A stretch of 64,000 nt of DNA from Bacteroidia bacterium (GTDB lineage: Bacteria; Bacteroidota; Bacteroidia; B-17B0; Aurantibacillaceae). This document shows, one piece after another, positions 35,957-45,448 of the stretch. A model generated the notes under the pieces. It worked only from the letters and a program-made list of their open reading frames with translations. It searched no databases and had not been told where the DNA came from. The position numbers and the translations under genes are program-made. The DNA is taken from assembly GCA_022841465.1 (NCBI GenBank), contig JALHRL010000016.1, positions 19,328-83,327 on the forward strand. Direction: 5' to 3'. How positions within the stretch are numbered: the first letter of the stretch is position 1; every line of letters starts with the position of its first letter.

Positions 35957-36640
35957 ATGAATGATTCCCTTCTAATTGACAAGCTTGATTCTTTAGGAAA
36001 GCAGTTAAAGCAGCTACAACATGAAAATGCAATGGATACGGGTATATCTAGAGAAAATTTATTTGTGTTTATGGGAGGAGTTCTATTATCATATTTAGTG
36101 TACTTATGGAATAAGAATAAAGAATTCCGAACAAAGCGTTGTGATATAGCGGGTGAAATTTTTTTGCTCCTCTTCGATTATAGAATTGCTCTAGTTAAAC
36201 AAACCAAACATTGTATTCATTATTTAGCTAATAAAAGAATCGTAGAAATTATAACCAGCGAAGAATATCAATATATAGAACAATTTGAAAAACAACCCCA
36301 AGACGACCCGACACCATATATTAAAGAAAGAGATAAGTCATTAAAGGGTATGGAAGAAGAACGGGAGAAATTGTTTCAATGTAGACGCAGTCTTTCAAAA
36401 TTTATGGGTCAATATAAATTTTATTTATCAAAGGCAAATTTAGATGACTTTAGGTCCGCTGAAAAAGAATTCAATAAACCTGAATTACCAACTTACACTT
36501 TTGCTGATCTTGACTCGATTGCTAATATTGAAAATAGGAGAAATGAACTTCTTGAAAATATTAGCGATGATTTAAGACACAGATTTCGAAATAAGTTTGT
36601 TCAACTAAACACTTTTCTTGAAGCTGATGTAGAATTTTGA
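35957..36640 (+). CDS. Membrane-anchored coiled-coil protein, first gene of the NACHT-nuclease module
   Basis: A 227-aa protein. A short helical N terminus (DKLDSLGKQLKQLQHE, coiled coil) precedes one transmembrane helix at about residues 34-51 (VFMGGVLLSYLVYLW). The rest is charged and alpha-helical (KERDKSLKGMEEEREKLFQ, SDDLRHRFRNKFVQL). I recognise no family. It is the first gene inside the left attachment site and ends 10 nt before the 1333-aa NACHT gene on the same strand, so the two probably form one operon. The layout suits a membrane tether, sensor or toxin partner for the NTPase, but the role is unproven. Confidence 0.75.
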   Translation: MNDSLLIDKLDSLGKQLKQLQHENAMDTGISRENLFVFMGGVLLSYLVYLWNKNKEFRTKRCDIAGEIFLLLFDYRIALVKQTKHCIHYLANKRIVEIITSEEYQYIEQFEKQPQDDPTPYIKERDKSLKGMEEEREKLFQCRRSLSKFMGQYKFYLSKANLDDFRSAEKEFNKPELPTYTFADLDSIANIENRRNELLENISDDLRHRFRNKFVQLNTFLEADVEF

Positions 36641-36650
36641 AATCATTAAA

Positions 36651-39600
36651 ATGGAAAAGTCTTATATTTTACCCTCAATCTTATATAGGGACTCAATACA
36701 TGAACAGGAAGATTACATAAGGTCTGTTGAAATATTAGTTAAGGAAATAAGTGAACTGCACAACGGTAAGGACCTCGTCATAGTTGCGGAGCCAGGTAAT
36801 GGAAAGACTCGACTTCTAGAATACCTCATCGAAACAAATAAGGATGAAAATAATGTAATGATTTATTTGGATTTAAAATCGGTGACGTCGTTAAATCCGA
36901 TTGATAAGGAGATAAGATCCAAATTAAGTTCAGAAATATGTTTAGAAGACTTTATAACAAAAGCTGAGAACGCTTCCAAGAAGTCCTTGACTATTTGCTG
37001 CGATGCCCTAGATGAGGTGAAAAAAGACGAGGTGTTAAACGTTATTAAATCAATATTAGCGTTAAAAGTTAAGTTTGGATTAGTTAGGATTGTTTTGTCA
37101 TCTCGAACATACGTTTATAAAAATTACGAGAATATCCTCGCACAATTAAATGCACAGCTTTTAGAAGTTCGCCCATTTAGCCACTTCCAAATATCAAAGT
37201 ACCTGAAAATTCATGAGTTTAATCAAGTTGAGATAGATCAAATTTTAAATCGCTTTCAAAGACAATACCAATTAGAAGTAATTAATTCGCCTAGAACACT
37301 TGAAATATTCGTTCAACTAAAACAATTGTATAGTGTTGAAAGTCTTATTTTAATGTCAAAAGCAGAGCTACTTGATCACTTTATATACTCTAAACTAGAA
37401 AAAGAAGCGCAGGAATGGGTTGAATATTCGGATTTGATAAAGAGAGTTCTCGAAAAGTTAGCTCTAACAATGCAAATCTATCAAACAAATGAGATATATC
37501 TTGACGAGTTACTCACTTTCTTAGACGACATAAATTCGAATTTAAGTCACTCGTTAACTTCAGTAGTGCCAACAACGAAGATTGTAGAACGACTTCTTCT
37601 TATAAAGACTTTTGATGGTAAGAAAATAAAATTCCAGAACGCCGAGTTCCAAGAATACTTAGCAGCAAAAGAGTTACAACGATTTGAAAAAGTTGAGCAG
37701 GCTCTTTTTGATTTTACTGTAAATAAAAACACATTTCAAGTTTATCCAAAGTGGAATAATACAATCAAATACCTCGTCGAGTTAAATCCAAAATTGCTCC
37801 CAAGTCTAATAGATTTTACACTGAAAAATGAGAAAGGTATAAATATAGATTTTGCTATACATATATTGATAAGCCAATTCCTTTTAGCTTCAAGACTTGA
37901 AGAGGAAGAAAAAGATCAAATTTTCAAATTGTTCTTTGAAGTTCATTCAGAGCAGGATTGGATTTTAAGGTACGACTTGAAGGATAAAATAGAGCTTTTC
38001 TATACGGAAAATACTGAGGACTACTTAAAATCTTTTACTGCTTTGGGGGAGGAAGGAAGTACACGAATAAATACACTAATTGCTTCGACGGCTGGCGTAA
38101 AACAAGGCTTGTTTCATGATAGACAATATTGGAGACAATGGTTCCTGTCCTGCTATAAAAATAACTCAAAGGAAAACCACCTTCCAACATTAATTTATGC
38201 ACTCGCAAGTTTTGGAGATTTAGACTTATTGCGGGATAACGTTAAAGCAGAAGGCTTCAACAATTCGTCAATGCATGCAATTCTATCGAGTGCAATCGAT
38301 ATTGATCCAAACAATCAATATACAATTGATTTAATTATTGAATCAATCAAAGGCAATCAGTATGACATCTATCCACGAAAAACTTTTGCTGAAGTAACGT
38401 CATCCGAAGGATTAACGTACTATTTGACAAAACTAATTGAAGACCCTTTACTTCTATATAAATTCACCGAAAATTCATCCGAAACATTTTATTTAAATGA
38501 AATATTAAATAATTTAGATAATAAATTCAATTCTGAAATTGGCGAATTGTTGCTAAAGCTTATAACACTTTCTAATACTTTTTATGAACAGCACAATTTT
38601 ATTTCTAATGTAACTAAGTTGCTTTACAAAAAGAATCCGAACTTTCTTATAGATTTAATAAACGTAATCTTAAAGAATGATGCATATATAAATAATCCGG
38701 TTCGATTTAATACTTTGCTAAGCGTAATAATAGAACCTAGTAACGTTAATACAGTATTGCAGAATTTAGGAACGGGGAAATTCAGACATATTGTTGCCAA
38801 CTTATTTTGGATTAATTTCAAAGACAAAGGCGACTCAACGAAAGATAAAATATTTGAACTCTCCAAATCGCAATTCCAAGACATCTATTCAATTTATGAA
38901 AAGCAAGCAGAAGATTATAAAAAACTTTATGGAAATAAAGCTAATCTCTATGAGAATTTTAAGAAGAAACTTGGGACAACATGTGAGAATTACACAAGAG
39001 ATCTTTTTTCTTTCTATAAATCTAATAGTGCTGATTTGTCTAAAATTATTACGACCGAAGATAAACTCAGAATGAAAAGTATTTTACAAGATTGCGTATT
39101 AAATTATGATTTCTCTAAAGCTCATGTTACCTATCAAGATGTAAATGCAAGACGATATTCGCAATCTAACATTATTTGGCTATTTGAGCATGCTTTACCA
39201 TTATTTTCAGAATTTGGAATTGACTTACAATTACACAGAAAAATACTTATAGAATTTGTACCTTTTGCATTTAACAACGACAGAAATAAATTTTTATTCT
39301 CAATCTTAGGAGATCTTAGTAAAGAAGAGTTGGATAAATGGTTTAGCTTCTATTCAACGCCAAGAAAGGACGACACGACGAAGATATTTATTCATAATTT
39401 CTTTGATGTGTGCAAACGATATAAAGTAAAGCAGGCCTTACCTAAATTACGAGAAATACTATTCGATGCAAACTTTGATTATAATGATCGAAAGCAGGCG
39501 CTTGACTCAATTAATACTATTTCTCCGTCTCCAACCTTCTTTAAAAATGCTTTTGAGATAATTAGCAAAAGAAAGGATAAAGATAATATTGCGTTGGCGA

Positions 39601-40652
39601 GGGATTTAAACAACTTCTTAATCCAAATCCCGAGTGAATTTCAAAGAGAGGCAGTCAAATGGAGAGTCAATCTCATAAAAAAGAAACCCCCTCATCCGAA
39701 TCAAAAGTTCGACTCAATAAATTATGGAGAGTTTTCATATCGACTGACAGAGTTAACTACACCGTTAGGACTAGTTTCAGCAACAGGTTTCCTTGATTTA
39801 TACATCGATCTTTTTAGGTTTGGTATCGAGTTAGCTGAAACCGATAAATTTAGTGACTACGCCCACGCTATATGGGGTTTAATAATTAAATACGTTGACA
39901 ACTTAAAAATTCATAACAACATAGAACCGCTTATTGAACTCGAAAAAGAAATTAATAAACATGGTAAGAAAAAAAGCTTTAAGGCTATAAATCGTAGCTT
40001 TCTTAATCTAAAGCTTATCTACACAGAAATTTTTGGAAAGCCAATGTCGATATCAGAATGTATCAAAATCTACAATGGAGTAAAAGCTACAATATATAAC
40101 AATGTAAAATCAGTTGAAGATTTTAAACTTATTATAGAAAAAGTTGTAGCAGAAGACATTGAGCGATGGATTCTTAAAGAAGGTGCTTATAAGTTCTTAA
40201 GTGATTCAAATCTTAATGAAACCATGCTTCAGAAAATATTAAAAACGCAGTTCCAGTATTTGCTGGGTAAGCGAGGATTAAGGGAATGTGAAGTTGATAG
40301 GGAAACACAATTAGACGACGACAAAAGAACAGATTTCATTATTTCCTATGGATTCTGTGGACGTATTCTTATAGAAATAAAATTATGCCATAATACTCAG
40401 GCTACAGCAAAAAAATATGTTAGAACGCTAACTCAATATATTGAGGGAACTAAATCACATTATGGTATCTATTTATTATTCCAAACAATTCCAAAGCCGA
40501 CCTGGAAGAGTATGGAGCCAAAACTAATCGCTCTATATAAAGAACAAATTGAATCAAAAAAAATAAAGTTGTTTGGAATTGATTGCACGATGAATTCGAT
40601 ACCTATAAAAAAGCGTAAATCATCGAAAAAAAACATAAAGAAGAAAAGTTAA
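36651..40652 (+). CDS. NACHT-type STAND NTPase with C-terminal PD-(D/E)XK-like nuclease; putative antiphage protein
   Basis: A 1333-aa protein. Residues about 40-230 form a NACHT-type NTPase with Walker A AEPGNGKT (46-53), Walker B LTICCDALDE (113-122), sensor VLSSR (148-152), a NSPRTLEIF Pro motif (about 212-220) and the NACHT-end signature FQNAEFQEYLAAKEL (328-342). The middle (about 350-1150) is helical and may be a repeat-type sensor region. The C terminus has D1228 and E1242-x-K1244 in RTDF...LIEIKL, a PD-(D/E)XK pattern, then a Lys-rich tail. STAND NTPases such as Avs and bacterial NACHT proteins sense phage proteins and activate an effector, usually N-terminal; here the putative nuclease is C-terminal. 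Nearby Leu/Arg codons look more varied than in flanking core genes. Its last codons overlap the convergent AbiC gene. Confidence 0.85.
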   Translation: MEKSYILPSILYRDSIHEQEDYIRSVEILVKEISELHNGKDLVIVAEPGNGKTRLLEYLIETNKDENNVMIYLDLKSVTSLNPIDKEIRSKLSSEICLEDFITKAENASKKSLTICCDALDEVKKDEVLNVIKSILALKVKFGLVRIVLSSRTYVYKNYENILAQLNAQLLEVRPFSHFQISKYLKIHEFNQVEIDQILNRFQRQYQLEVINSPRTLEIFVQLKQLYSVESLILMSKAELLDHFIYSKLEKEAQEWVEYSDLIKRVLEKLALTMQIYQTNEIYLDELLTFLDDINSNLSHSLTSVVPTTKIVERLLLIKTFDGKKIKFQNAEFQEYLAAKELQRFEKVEQALFDFTVNKNTFQVYPKWNNTIKYLVELNPKLLPSLIDFTLKNEKGINIDFAIHILISQFLLASRLEEEEKDQIFKLFFEVHSEQDWILRYDLKDKIELFYTENTEDYLKSFTALGEEGSTRINTLIASTAGVKQGLFHDRQYWRQWFLSCYKNNSKENHLPTLIYALASFGDLDLLRDNVKAEGFNNSSMHAILSSAIDIDPNNQYTIDLIIESIKGNQYDIYPRKTFAEVTSSEGLTYYLTKLIEDPLLLYKFTENSSETFYLNEILNNLDNKFNSEIGELLLKLITLSNTFYEQHNFISNVTKLLYKKNPNFLIDLINVILKNDAYINNPVRFNTLLSVIIEPSNVNTVLQNLGTGKFRHIVANLFWINFKDKGDSTKDKIFELSKSQFQDIYSIYEKQAEDYKKLYGNKANLYENFKKKLGTTCENYTRDLFSFYKSNSADLSKIITTEDKLRMKSILQDCVLNYDFSKAHVTYQDVNARRYSQSNIIWLFEHALPLFSEFGIDLQLHRKILIEFVPFAFNNDRNKFLFSILGDLSKEELDKWFSFYSTPRKDDTTKIFIHNFFDVCKRYKVKQALPKLREILFDANFDYNDRKQALDSINTISPSPTFFKNAFEIISKRKDKDNIALARDLNNFLIQIPSEFQREAVKWRVNLIKKKPPHPNQKFDSINYGEFSYRLTELTTPLGLVSATGFLDLYIDLFRFGIELAETDKFSDYAHAIWGLIIKYVDNLKIHNNIEPLIELEKEINKHGKKKSFKAINRSFLNLKLIYTEIFGKPMSISECIKIYNGVKATIYNNVKSVEDFKLIIEKVVAEDIERWILKEGAYKFLSDSNLNETMLQKILKTQFQYLLGKRGLRECEVDRETQLDDDKRTDFIISYGFCGRILIEIKLCHNTQATAKKYVRTLTQYIEGTKSHYGIYLLFQTIPKPTWKSMEPKLIALYKEQIESKKIKLFGIDCTMNSIPIKKRKSSKKNIKKKS

Positions 40653-41917
40653 TTTGCTTCGATATGAAAATCTGCTCCAGTTTCAGATTCATTAGCAGTT
40701 TTAAATGCATAATATCGAATATAGCTAAATTCCATACCATTATAATCGCATACATACTCTATTCCAAAAGAGAAATTATAGTTTCGAAATGAGGTAGGGT
40801 TTGCACGAGCATATTCGATATACTTCGGAAAAATATGTTCGTTAATAAAATCAAAAGTCTGTATAGTAGAATTTCCATCAATCGGCTGGTTACATTCTTG
40901 GTCTAAGGAAACCGGCTGAGGTTTCCATGAATATGTATATCTAATTAACTTAAGAAGTGGCTCAAATTTCTCTTCATTATGCAATATTCCCAATTTTACT
41001 TTGCCATTTTCTTGATCCAAGTTGCCTTGCATATAGTTTAGAAAATAGAACTTCCCCCACGGCTTGATAAAGGTGAATGACAAATTAGGAAAAAATGGCA
41101 CGCTATCTTTAGTATAAAATGATTCGCCAGAATTCTCAAAAAATGTTAGGTAATTAAATGTTTTGTTCTTAAAAATTTCAACTTGACTACTTTTCACATT
41201 AAAACAGTATAAACCTAATATGTACTTTTCCGCTTTAGAAAGAGAATTATAAAATACTTCATGGTAAAATAGTGAATCCGCTAATTTCAATTGAATGAGC
41301 TTTACTAGATGATAAATATTTTCATATAGCTGTTCAATATTTTCAATTTGAAATTGAAGTAATCTTAAAGGATAATAGCCTCCATCTGATTTGTAAATAA
41401 TTCCGTCAATTGCTGCTTTTTTAAACGATGCGGTTTCAGTTTTTAATGATTTATAATACCTAGTCAAACCTGCATAGCCATTTAAATCACCAAATGTTAA
41501 GGAGTTCACAAGATTTCTGTGATTATCCAATAGTTGAAAATATGCTGACTCAGATGTTTGTATTTTTAAAGTCTCCGTTTGTTGCTTAAAATATTCGTTA
41601 GATTCCTTCATCTCTTGAATTTGATTTTTCAACTCCTGAGCTTGAAGATCAATGGATTGTTTTTGTTGATCGATAGATTCTTGCTGTTGTTCAATGGTTC
41701 TTCGTTGCATTTCTAAATTCTCAAGAACAAAAAACAAGCTTGCTAAGCTGGCAAAAATTCCCGATGTCCCTCCAAGTATTGTTCCCAATTCTGAAATAGA
41801 TGTTAGATGAAAAATAAACTGTGTTTTGTAATCCGCTAAAAAAACAAAAACACATAGAACGGACAGTAGGATAAATCCCCAGCCAGTTCTGTTATAATTA
41901 TGTCTTTTACCTTCCAT
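40649..41917 (-). CDS. Putative phage abortive infection protein (AbiC family)
   Basis: A 422-aa protein. It starts with two transmembrane helices (about residues 12-30 and 45-66). A Gln-rich coiled coil (about 68-110, IEQQQESIDQQKQSIDLQ) follows. The C-terminal domain opens with SAYFQLLDNHRNLVNSL and contains NIYHLVKLIQLKLADS and KAEKYILGLYCFNV. This matches the putAbiC family (PF16872), named after lactococcal AbiC, which blocks phage multiplication. It is the last gene of a minus-strand operon (44006 to 40649), 10 nt after the previous gene, and its 3' end overlaps the NACHT gene by 4 nt. The mechanism of this family is not known to me. Confidence 0.8.
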   Translation of the reverse strand: MEGKRHNYNRTGWGFILLSVLCVFVFLADYKTQFIFHLTSISELGTILGGTSGIFASLASLFFVLENLEMQRRTIEQQQESIDQQKQSIDLQAQELKNQIQEMKESNEYFKQQTETLKIQTSESAYFQLLDNHRNLVNSLTFGDLNGYAGLTRYYKSLKTETASFKKAAIDGIIYKSDGGYYPLRLLQFQIENIEQLYENIYHLVKLIQLKLADSLFYHEVFYNSLSKAEKYILGLYCFNVKSSQVEIFKNKTFNYLTFFENSGESFYTKDSVPFFPNLSFTFIKPWGKFYFLNYMQGNLDQENGKVKLGILHNEEKFEPLLKLIRYTYSWKPQPVSLDQECNQPIDGNSTIQTFDFINEHIFPKYIEYARANPTSFRNYNFSFGIEYVCDYNGMEFSYIRYYAFKTANESETGADFHIEAN

Positions 41918-41927
41918 TATTATGTGC

Positions 41928-42749
41928 TTATTTTAGTATTCTGCAAACTTCCTGTAATAAATAATCAAGCTCATTAGACACATCAAACTGCTCTTTTGTG
42001 GGTAAACTTTCTTTCTTTCTTATTTGTGAATGCATAACTCCGTCTGCAACGTGCTTAAAAAAATCATACATCCTCTTAATAGCGCCTCTAAAACTTTGAG
42101 AATTTTTTTCGGCTTTGTAATTTGATGCTACCTGCTCAAAGCTGTTATGTCCGAAGATTGGCGGAACATGATCACATATAGAGCGAATTAATGCCGACTT
42201 AGCGTATCTTAAATCAGCTTTATGGGCTAGATTTAACTCTTCACATAAACGAATTAATTTTGTTAAATCAAACTCCACATTTGTAATGCTTTTTAATTCT
42301 GCCATTCTTTCTTCAAAAACGAAATCCATAGAATTACGATTAGAAATTGAGGCCTTCGTGTTAATAAATTGCTCTGTTGTCGGTTCGCATTCCATAAAAT
42401 ATTTTACTCTAGAAATCGCTTTCTTTTCGTCATAGGAGTGAGAAACTTTCTTCATAAATAATCTAACTTCATCCTTTTTAAGTTTAGATGCAGAAACCCT
42501 AATAATTCTTATCATATCATGCTTAATATTCAAGCCATTAAACATTATTGAATGCCCAGAGTTAAAAGGTTCAACGAAATTTATTATAAGGTTTTCGTAT
42601 GATAAAAAAACTAGTGCATCTCGTTTTTCCTTTCCTTTATTATCATTAAAAGACAAATATAAGTTGTAAGATTTCATTTCGTCAGGTCGCTCTTGTATTA
42701 AGTCTAATCTTAAACCATAGTTAACTAAGCAATTATAAAGTTGAGTCAA
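41928..42749 (-). CDS. Unknown protein with an island-associated C-terminal domain; start uncertain
   Basis: At least 273 aa. The C-terminal section (about residues 155-270: LTKLIRLCEELNLAHKADLR, SICDHVPPIFGHNSFEQVAS, GAIKRMYDFFKHVADGVMHS, RKKESLPT) resembles a domain I have seen in hypothetical proteins of bacterial defence islands; I have no function for it. No ATG or GTG lies near the start. The best codon is TTG at 42749, but the frame stays open and coding-like for another 32 codons upstream and then runs into the end of the 124-aa frame, so the two may be one gene broken by a frameshift. It sits 10 nt before AbiC. Confidence 0.65.
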   Translation of the reverse strand: MTQLYNCLVNYGLRLDLIQERPDEMKSYNLYLSFNDNKGKEKRDALVFLSYENLIINFVEPFNSGHSIMFNGLNIKHDMIRIIRVSASKLKKDEVRLFMKKVSHSYDEKKAISRVKYFMECEPTTEQFINTKASISNRNSMDFVFEERMAELKSITNVEFDLTKLIRLCEELNLAHKADLRYAKSALIRSICDHVPPIFGHNSFEQVASNYKAEKNSQSFRGAIKRMYDFFKHVADGVMHSQIRKKESLPTKEQFDVSNELDYLLQEVCRILK

Positions 42750-42819
42750 TACTCTGGTCTTTTGAGTATATGACCTTTCAATAACTTCTCCATCTGTTAC
42801 CTCAGTTTCCCTCTTTCGT

Positions 42820-43194
42820 TTAGATTCTCGATTCGAGTATACTATTTAATAATACTTGATTCGTGTTAATAGATTTAAGATTTCTTAAAGGATATACTTT
42901 GTCAAATTCATCCTCCTTTTGTTTCTTTAAATAAGCTTTAGTAATTAAATCGAACTCCCGTAATATTCTTTTATCATAAATCACATTTCTCGCATGTTCA
43001 GATACTTTATATAACACAAGCGCTAATTCGTTAATATTTTTATAGTTTTTAATAGCCTCCAATTCTTTAATCATACTTTGAATTTGCAAACTAGTTACTT
43101 TCTCGTTTCGTAAAAACAAATCCTTATAAAGCTCGATATTATGCTCACGAGGGTCGATTAGTTTTTGGGATATTTCTTGTGAAGATTTGTTCAT
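42820..43194 (-). CDS. Unknown helical protein, perhaps the N-terminal part of the downstream gene
   Basis: A 124-aa, mostly helical, charged protein with no recognisable family. It begins MNKSSQEISQKLIDPREHN and ends LNSILESRI. It is 11 nt downstream of the 266-aa gene. Just before its stop codon a different frame (+1) opens and continues without interruption into the 273-aa protein, so a frameshift may separate two halves of one protein. The genes share orientation and probable operon with AbiC. Confidence 0.6.
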   Translation of the reverse strand: MNKSSQEISQKLIDPREHNIELYKDLFLRNEKVTSLQIQSMIKELEAIKNYKNINELALVLYKVSEHARNVIYDKRILREFDLITKAYLKKQKEDEFDKVYPLRNLKSINTNQVLLNSILESRI

Positions 43195-43205
43195 TTTTTT
43201 CTTGA

Positions 43206-44006
43206 TTATTTGTTTCTAATAAAGTCTAACAACTTCAATCCCATTTCAGAAATAATAATAATTCTTAAACCTGCAAACTTCCTAGCATCAGTTATATCGC
43301 TCAATAAACCTTTAGTAAGTAAATCTTGTATGAATACCTCATTTTCTAGAGTTAAGTACTTATAATATTCCGCATTACTTTTTCTAATCTCTTCAGAAAT
43401 TAATGGTTTATTTGTTTCAATTCTTTTCTCTACTATTTTTAAATTAGCTTTAAGCTTGACTCTGTTTTGTTTTGTTCCTTCGGCGAGTTTGTCAGTTAAT
43501 TCCTTTAAAAGGTCAAAATCTTTTTGTTGTTGTTTTAAAATTTGACCTTGTTCTATTGGACGTTTTGCATAGTGCGCAAGAATCTCAATTTGTTTAGAAT
43601 TAAGAACAGAAACTAAATGAAGAAACGACTCTGTTAAAGGATGAATTTCGCCAATATTTATTTTGTTTATTACAATGGCTTTAAAATGATTTAATTTTTC
43701 CTCCTCTTTTGTTTCTACGACCCTTCTTATTACCATTTCAAAAAATTGCGCAAACTCTTCCGACCCTATAAATTCCTCATTTATTTTCAAATTGCTTTTC
43801 TTTTCAAAATACTCCTTTAAAAGTTCCGTAAACTTCATAAAACGAGCCTGCTTAATATTACTATTAAGAGAAAGTCCTTCAGCAATAACATTTCCAACAA
43901 AGGGTATGCTTTCAGCTATTACTTGAATAACAGAATTTGCTATCTCTTTATTCTTAATACTGATTGCATTTGATTTTTTAGTACAAAGCTTATTCTTGTT
44001 GGGCAT
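43206..44006 (-). CDS. Unknown protein with an N-terminal hydrophobic segment, first gene of the AbiC operon
   Basis: A 266-aa protein. The segment SVIQVIAESIPFVGNVIAEGL (about residues 25-45) is hydrophobic or amphipathic and contains two small-residue turns, as in membrane-inserting or pore-like helices. The remainder is helical and charged, including a Gln/Lys region (EQGQILKQQQKDFDLLKEL) and a C-terminal IIIISEMGLKLLDFIRNK. No family is recognised. It starts the minus-strand operon leading to AbiC. A toxin or membrane-associated sensor role would fit an abortive infection operon, but this is only inference. Confidence 0.55.
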   Translation of the reverse strand: MPNKNKLCTKKSNAISIKNKEIANSVIQVIAESIPFVGNVIAEGLSLNSNIKQARFMKFTELLKEYFEKKSNLKINEEFIGSEEFAQFFEMVIRRVVETKEEEKLNHFKAIVINKINIGEIHPLTESFLHLVSVLNSKQIEILAHYAKRPIEQGQILKQQQKDFDLLKELTDKLAEGTKQNRVKLKANLKIVEKRIETNKPLISEEIRKSNAEYYKYLTLENEVFIQDLLTKGLLSDITDARKFAGLRIIIISEMGLKLLDFIRNK

Positions 44007-44197
44007 TATTAGTATATTTAAATACTAAAGATAAATTATATTTGGGTATTATATTGCCATGTTTTATAGCATTCTTAAATGCAAAGACAACCGATTACAA
44101 TAATAGCACTGTGGAAAATTCAATTTAAACGGCAAAATACTGCTATATAAACCCTTACTATTACTAAATTAGAATCATCTTCATCTGATGCAAAGTA

Positions 44198-45448
44198 TCA
44201 ACCTCTCAAAATAACAAAACGCTTTCTTGCAATTTGTTTCCCGTTTTTGAGTTCTAGAATGTACGTTCCGTTTGGTATATTTTCAATATGTATAACTGCT
44301 TTGTTTTTATCAATTTCCAATTCATTTTGTTTTACAACATTCCCAAGTTCATTGTAAATTACATATTCATTAAATTTATTTCTATTCCCTTTTACAAACT
44401 CTAATTTTAAAACCTCATCACTTGGGTTGGGGCTTAGTATAATATTATTGTTTTCGTTATTTATTTCTTTAAGGCCAACATCGCTAGAGTAAACTATAAC
44501 AGTATCGTATTTAATATTTCCACACAAATCTTGCTTTACCATGTAGGTGTTTGTGGTGGCACCAACAAAAACAGTTATGCCCGCAGCAGTATCAATGGCG
44601 CTAGTGGTATTTGGTAATTTATACCAGGTACAGGCATCATCAAGCCCAATTTCTCGTGTTCTGCCAATATACACTGTATTACCTGGCAAAGCCCATACAT
44701 CATTACCTGCATAAGCAGGTAAATCACTTTCAATAACACTTACATCATCAATAAAATATGATGCAATACCGGCAGTGTTTCCATCTAAACTTGTATAAGT
44801 AGTTGCGCTGGTTAATCTAAAATTACCTATGGTAATGTATTCTTCGGTGCCATTTGCAACAAAACTACCTTGCACCTTCATCCAGTTTAAAGTATCCTTA
44901 TAAAATAAACCGCTAGGGCTTTTTACTTGGGGATTTGCTATTGCTTCTTTTGCAAACCCAATTGATTGTATATTACCATCATCAAAATAAGCACCTAATT
45001 CATCTACTGCATAATTTACATAATTAATTAAACTTGCCCAATAAGTTACACAATAGCTTTTTCCTGCAATTAGTCTTTGTTTCATCCTTTGTTGAATATA
45101 CCAACGCCAATTTACAGAAGGGTCAGGTGTTAATTTTAAATAAACTATATAGCAATATCCATCACCAGTCCTTGGATATTGAAATCCCCCCCCCGATAAA
45201 TTACTAGGCGTACTGCAATTCGAACTCAGAGGAAAGCAACTATGCAGAGGGTATCCGCCACCACCACCACTTTTTAAAGTATCCCAAGGTAGTGCCTCTA
45301 AGATAAAGCTACCACTTATATTGCCGCAGTTTTGCACGAACTCGAATCCAGGATTTGAAATTATATTTACTTGGCTAAATACATTATTCCAAGTAAATAT
45401 AAATAATATTAAGAGTTTCGTAATATGAGATAAATTTTCAATTCCCAT
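44198..45448 (-). CDS. Secreted T9SS type A protein, tandem duplicate of the 45712 gene
   Basis: A 416-aa protein with a signal peptide (LLILFIFTWNNVFSQ). A jelly-roll-like ligand-binding domain (about 25-240) opens with NPGFEFVQNCG, and ALPWDTLKSGGGGG follows. A central region of about 160 residues is almost identical to the 417-aa paralogue at 45712 (SVIESDLPAYAGNDVWALPG, for example). A type A sorting domain ends the protein (IILSPNPSDEVLKLEF, YVIYNELGNVVKQNE, IPNGTYILELKNGKQ). The ATG overlaps the stop of a remnant gene at 45448 in a TAATG junction, the same as in the paralogue. No signs of inactivation. Confidence 0.85.
   Translation of the reverse strand: MGIENLSHITKLLILFIFTWNNVFSQVNIISNPGFEFVQNCGNISGSFILEALPWDTLKSGGGGGYPLHSCFPLSSNCSTPSNLSGGGFQYPRTGDGYCYIVYLKLTPDPSVNWRWYIQQRMKQRLIAGKSYCVTYWASLINYVNYAVDELGAYFDDGNIQSIGFAKEAIANPQVKSPSGLFYKDTLNWMKVQGSFVANGTEEYITIGNFRLTSATTYTSLDGNTAGIASYFIDDVSVIESDLPAYAGNDVWALPGNTVYIGRTREIGLDDACTWYKLPNTTSAIDTAAGITVFVGATTNTYMVKQDLCGNIKYDTVIVYSSDVGLKEINNENNNIILSPNPSDEVLKLEFVKGNRNKFNEYVIYNELGNVVKQNELEIDKNKAVIHIENIPNGTYILELKNGKQIARKRFVILRG

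Noticed and set aside
38624..39075. Two overlapping frames inside the NACHT gene
   Set aside because: Both are shadow frames in a continuous 1333-codon reading frame.
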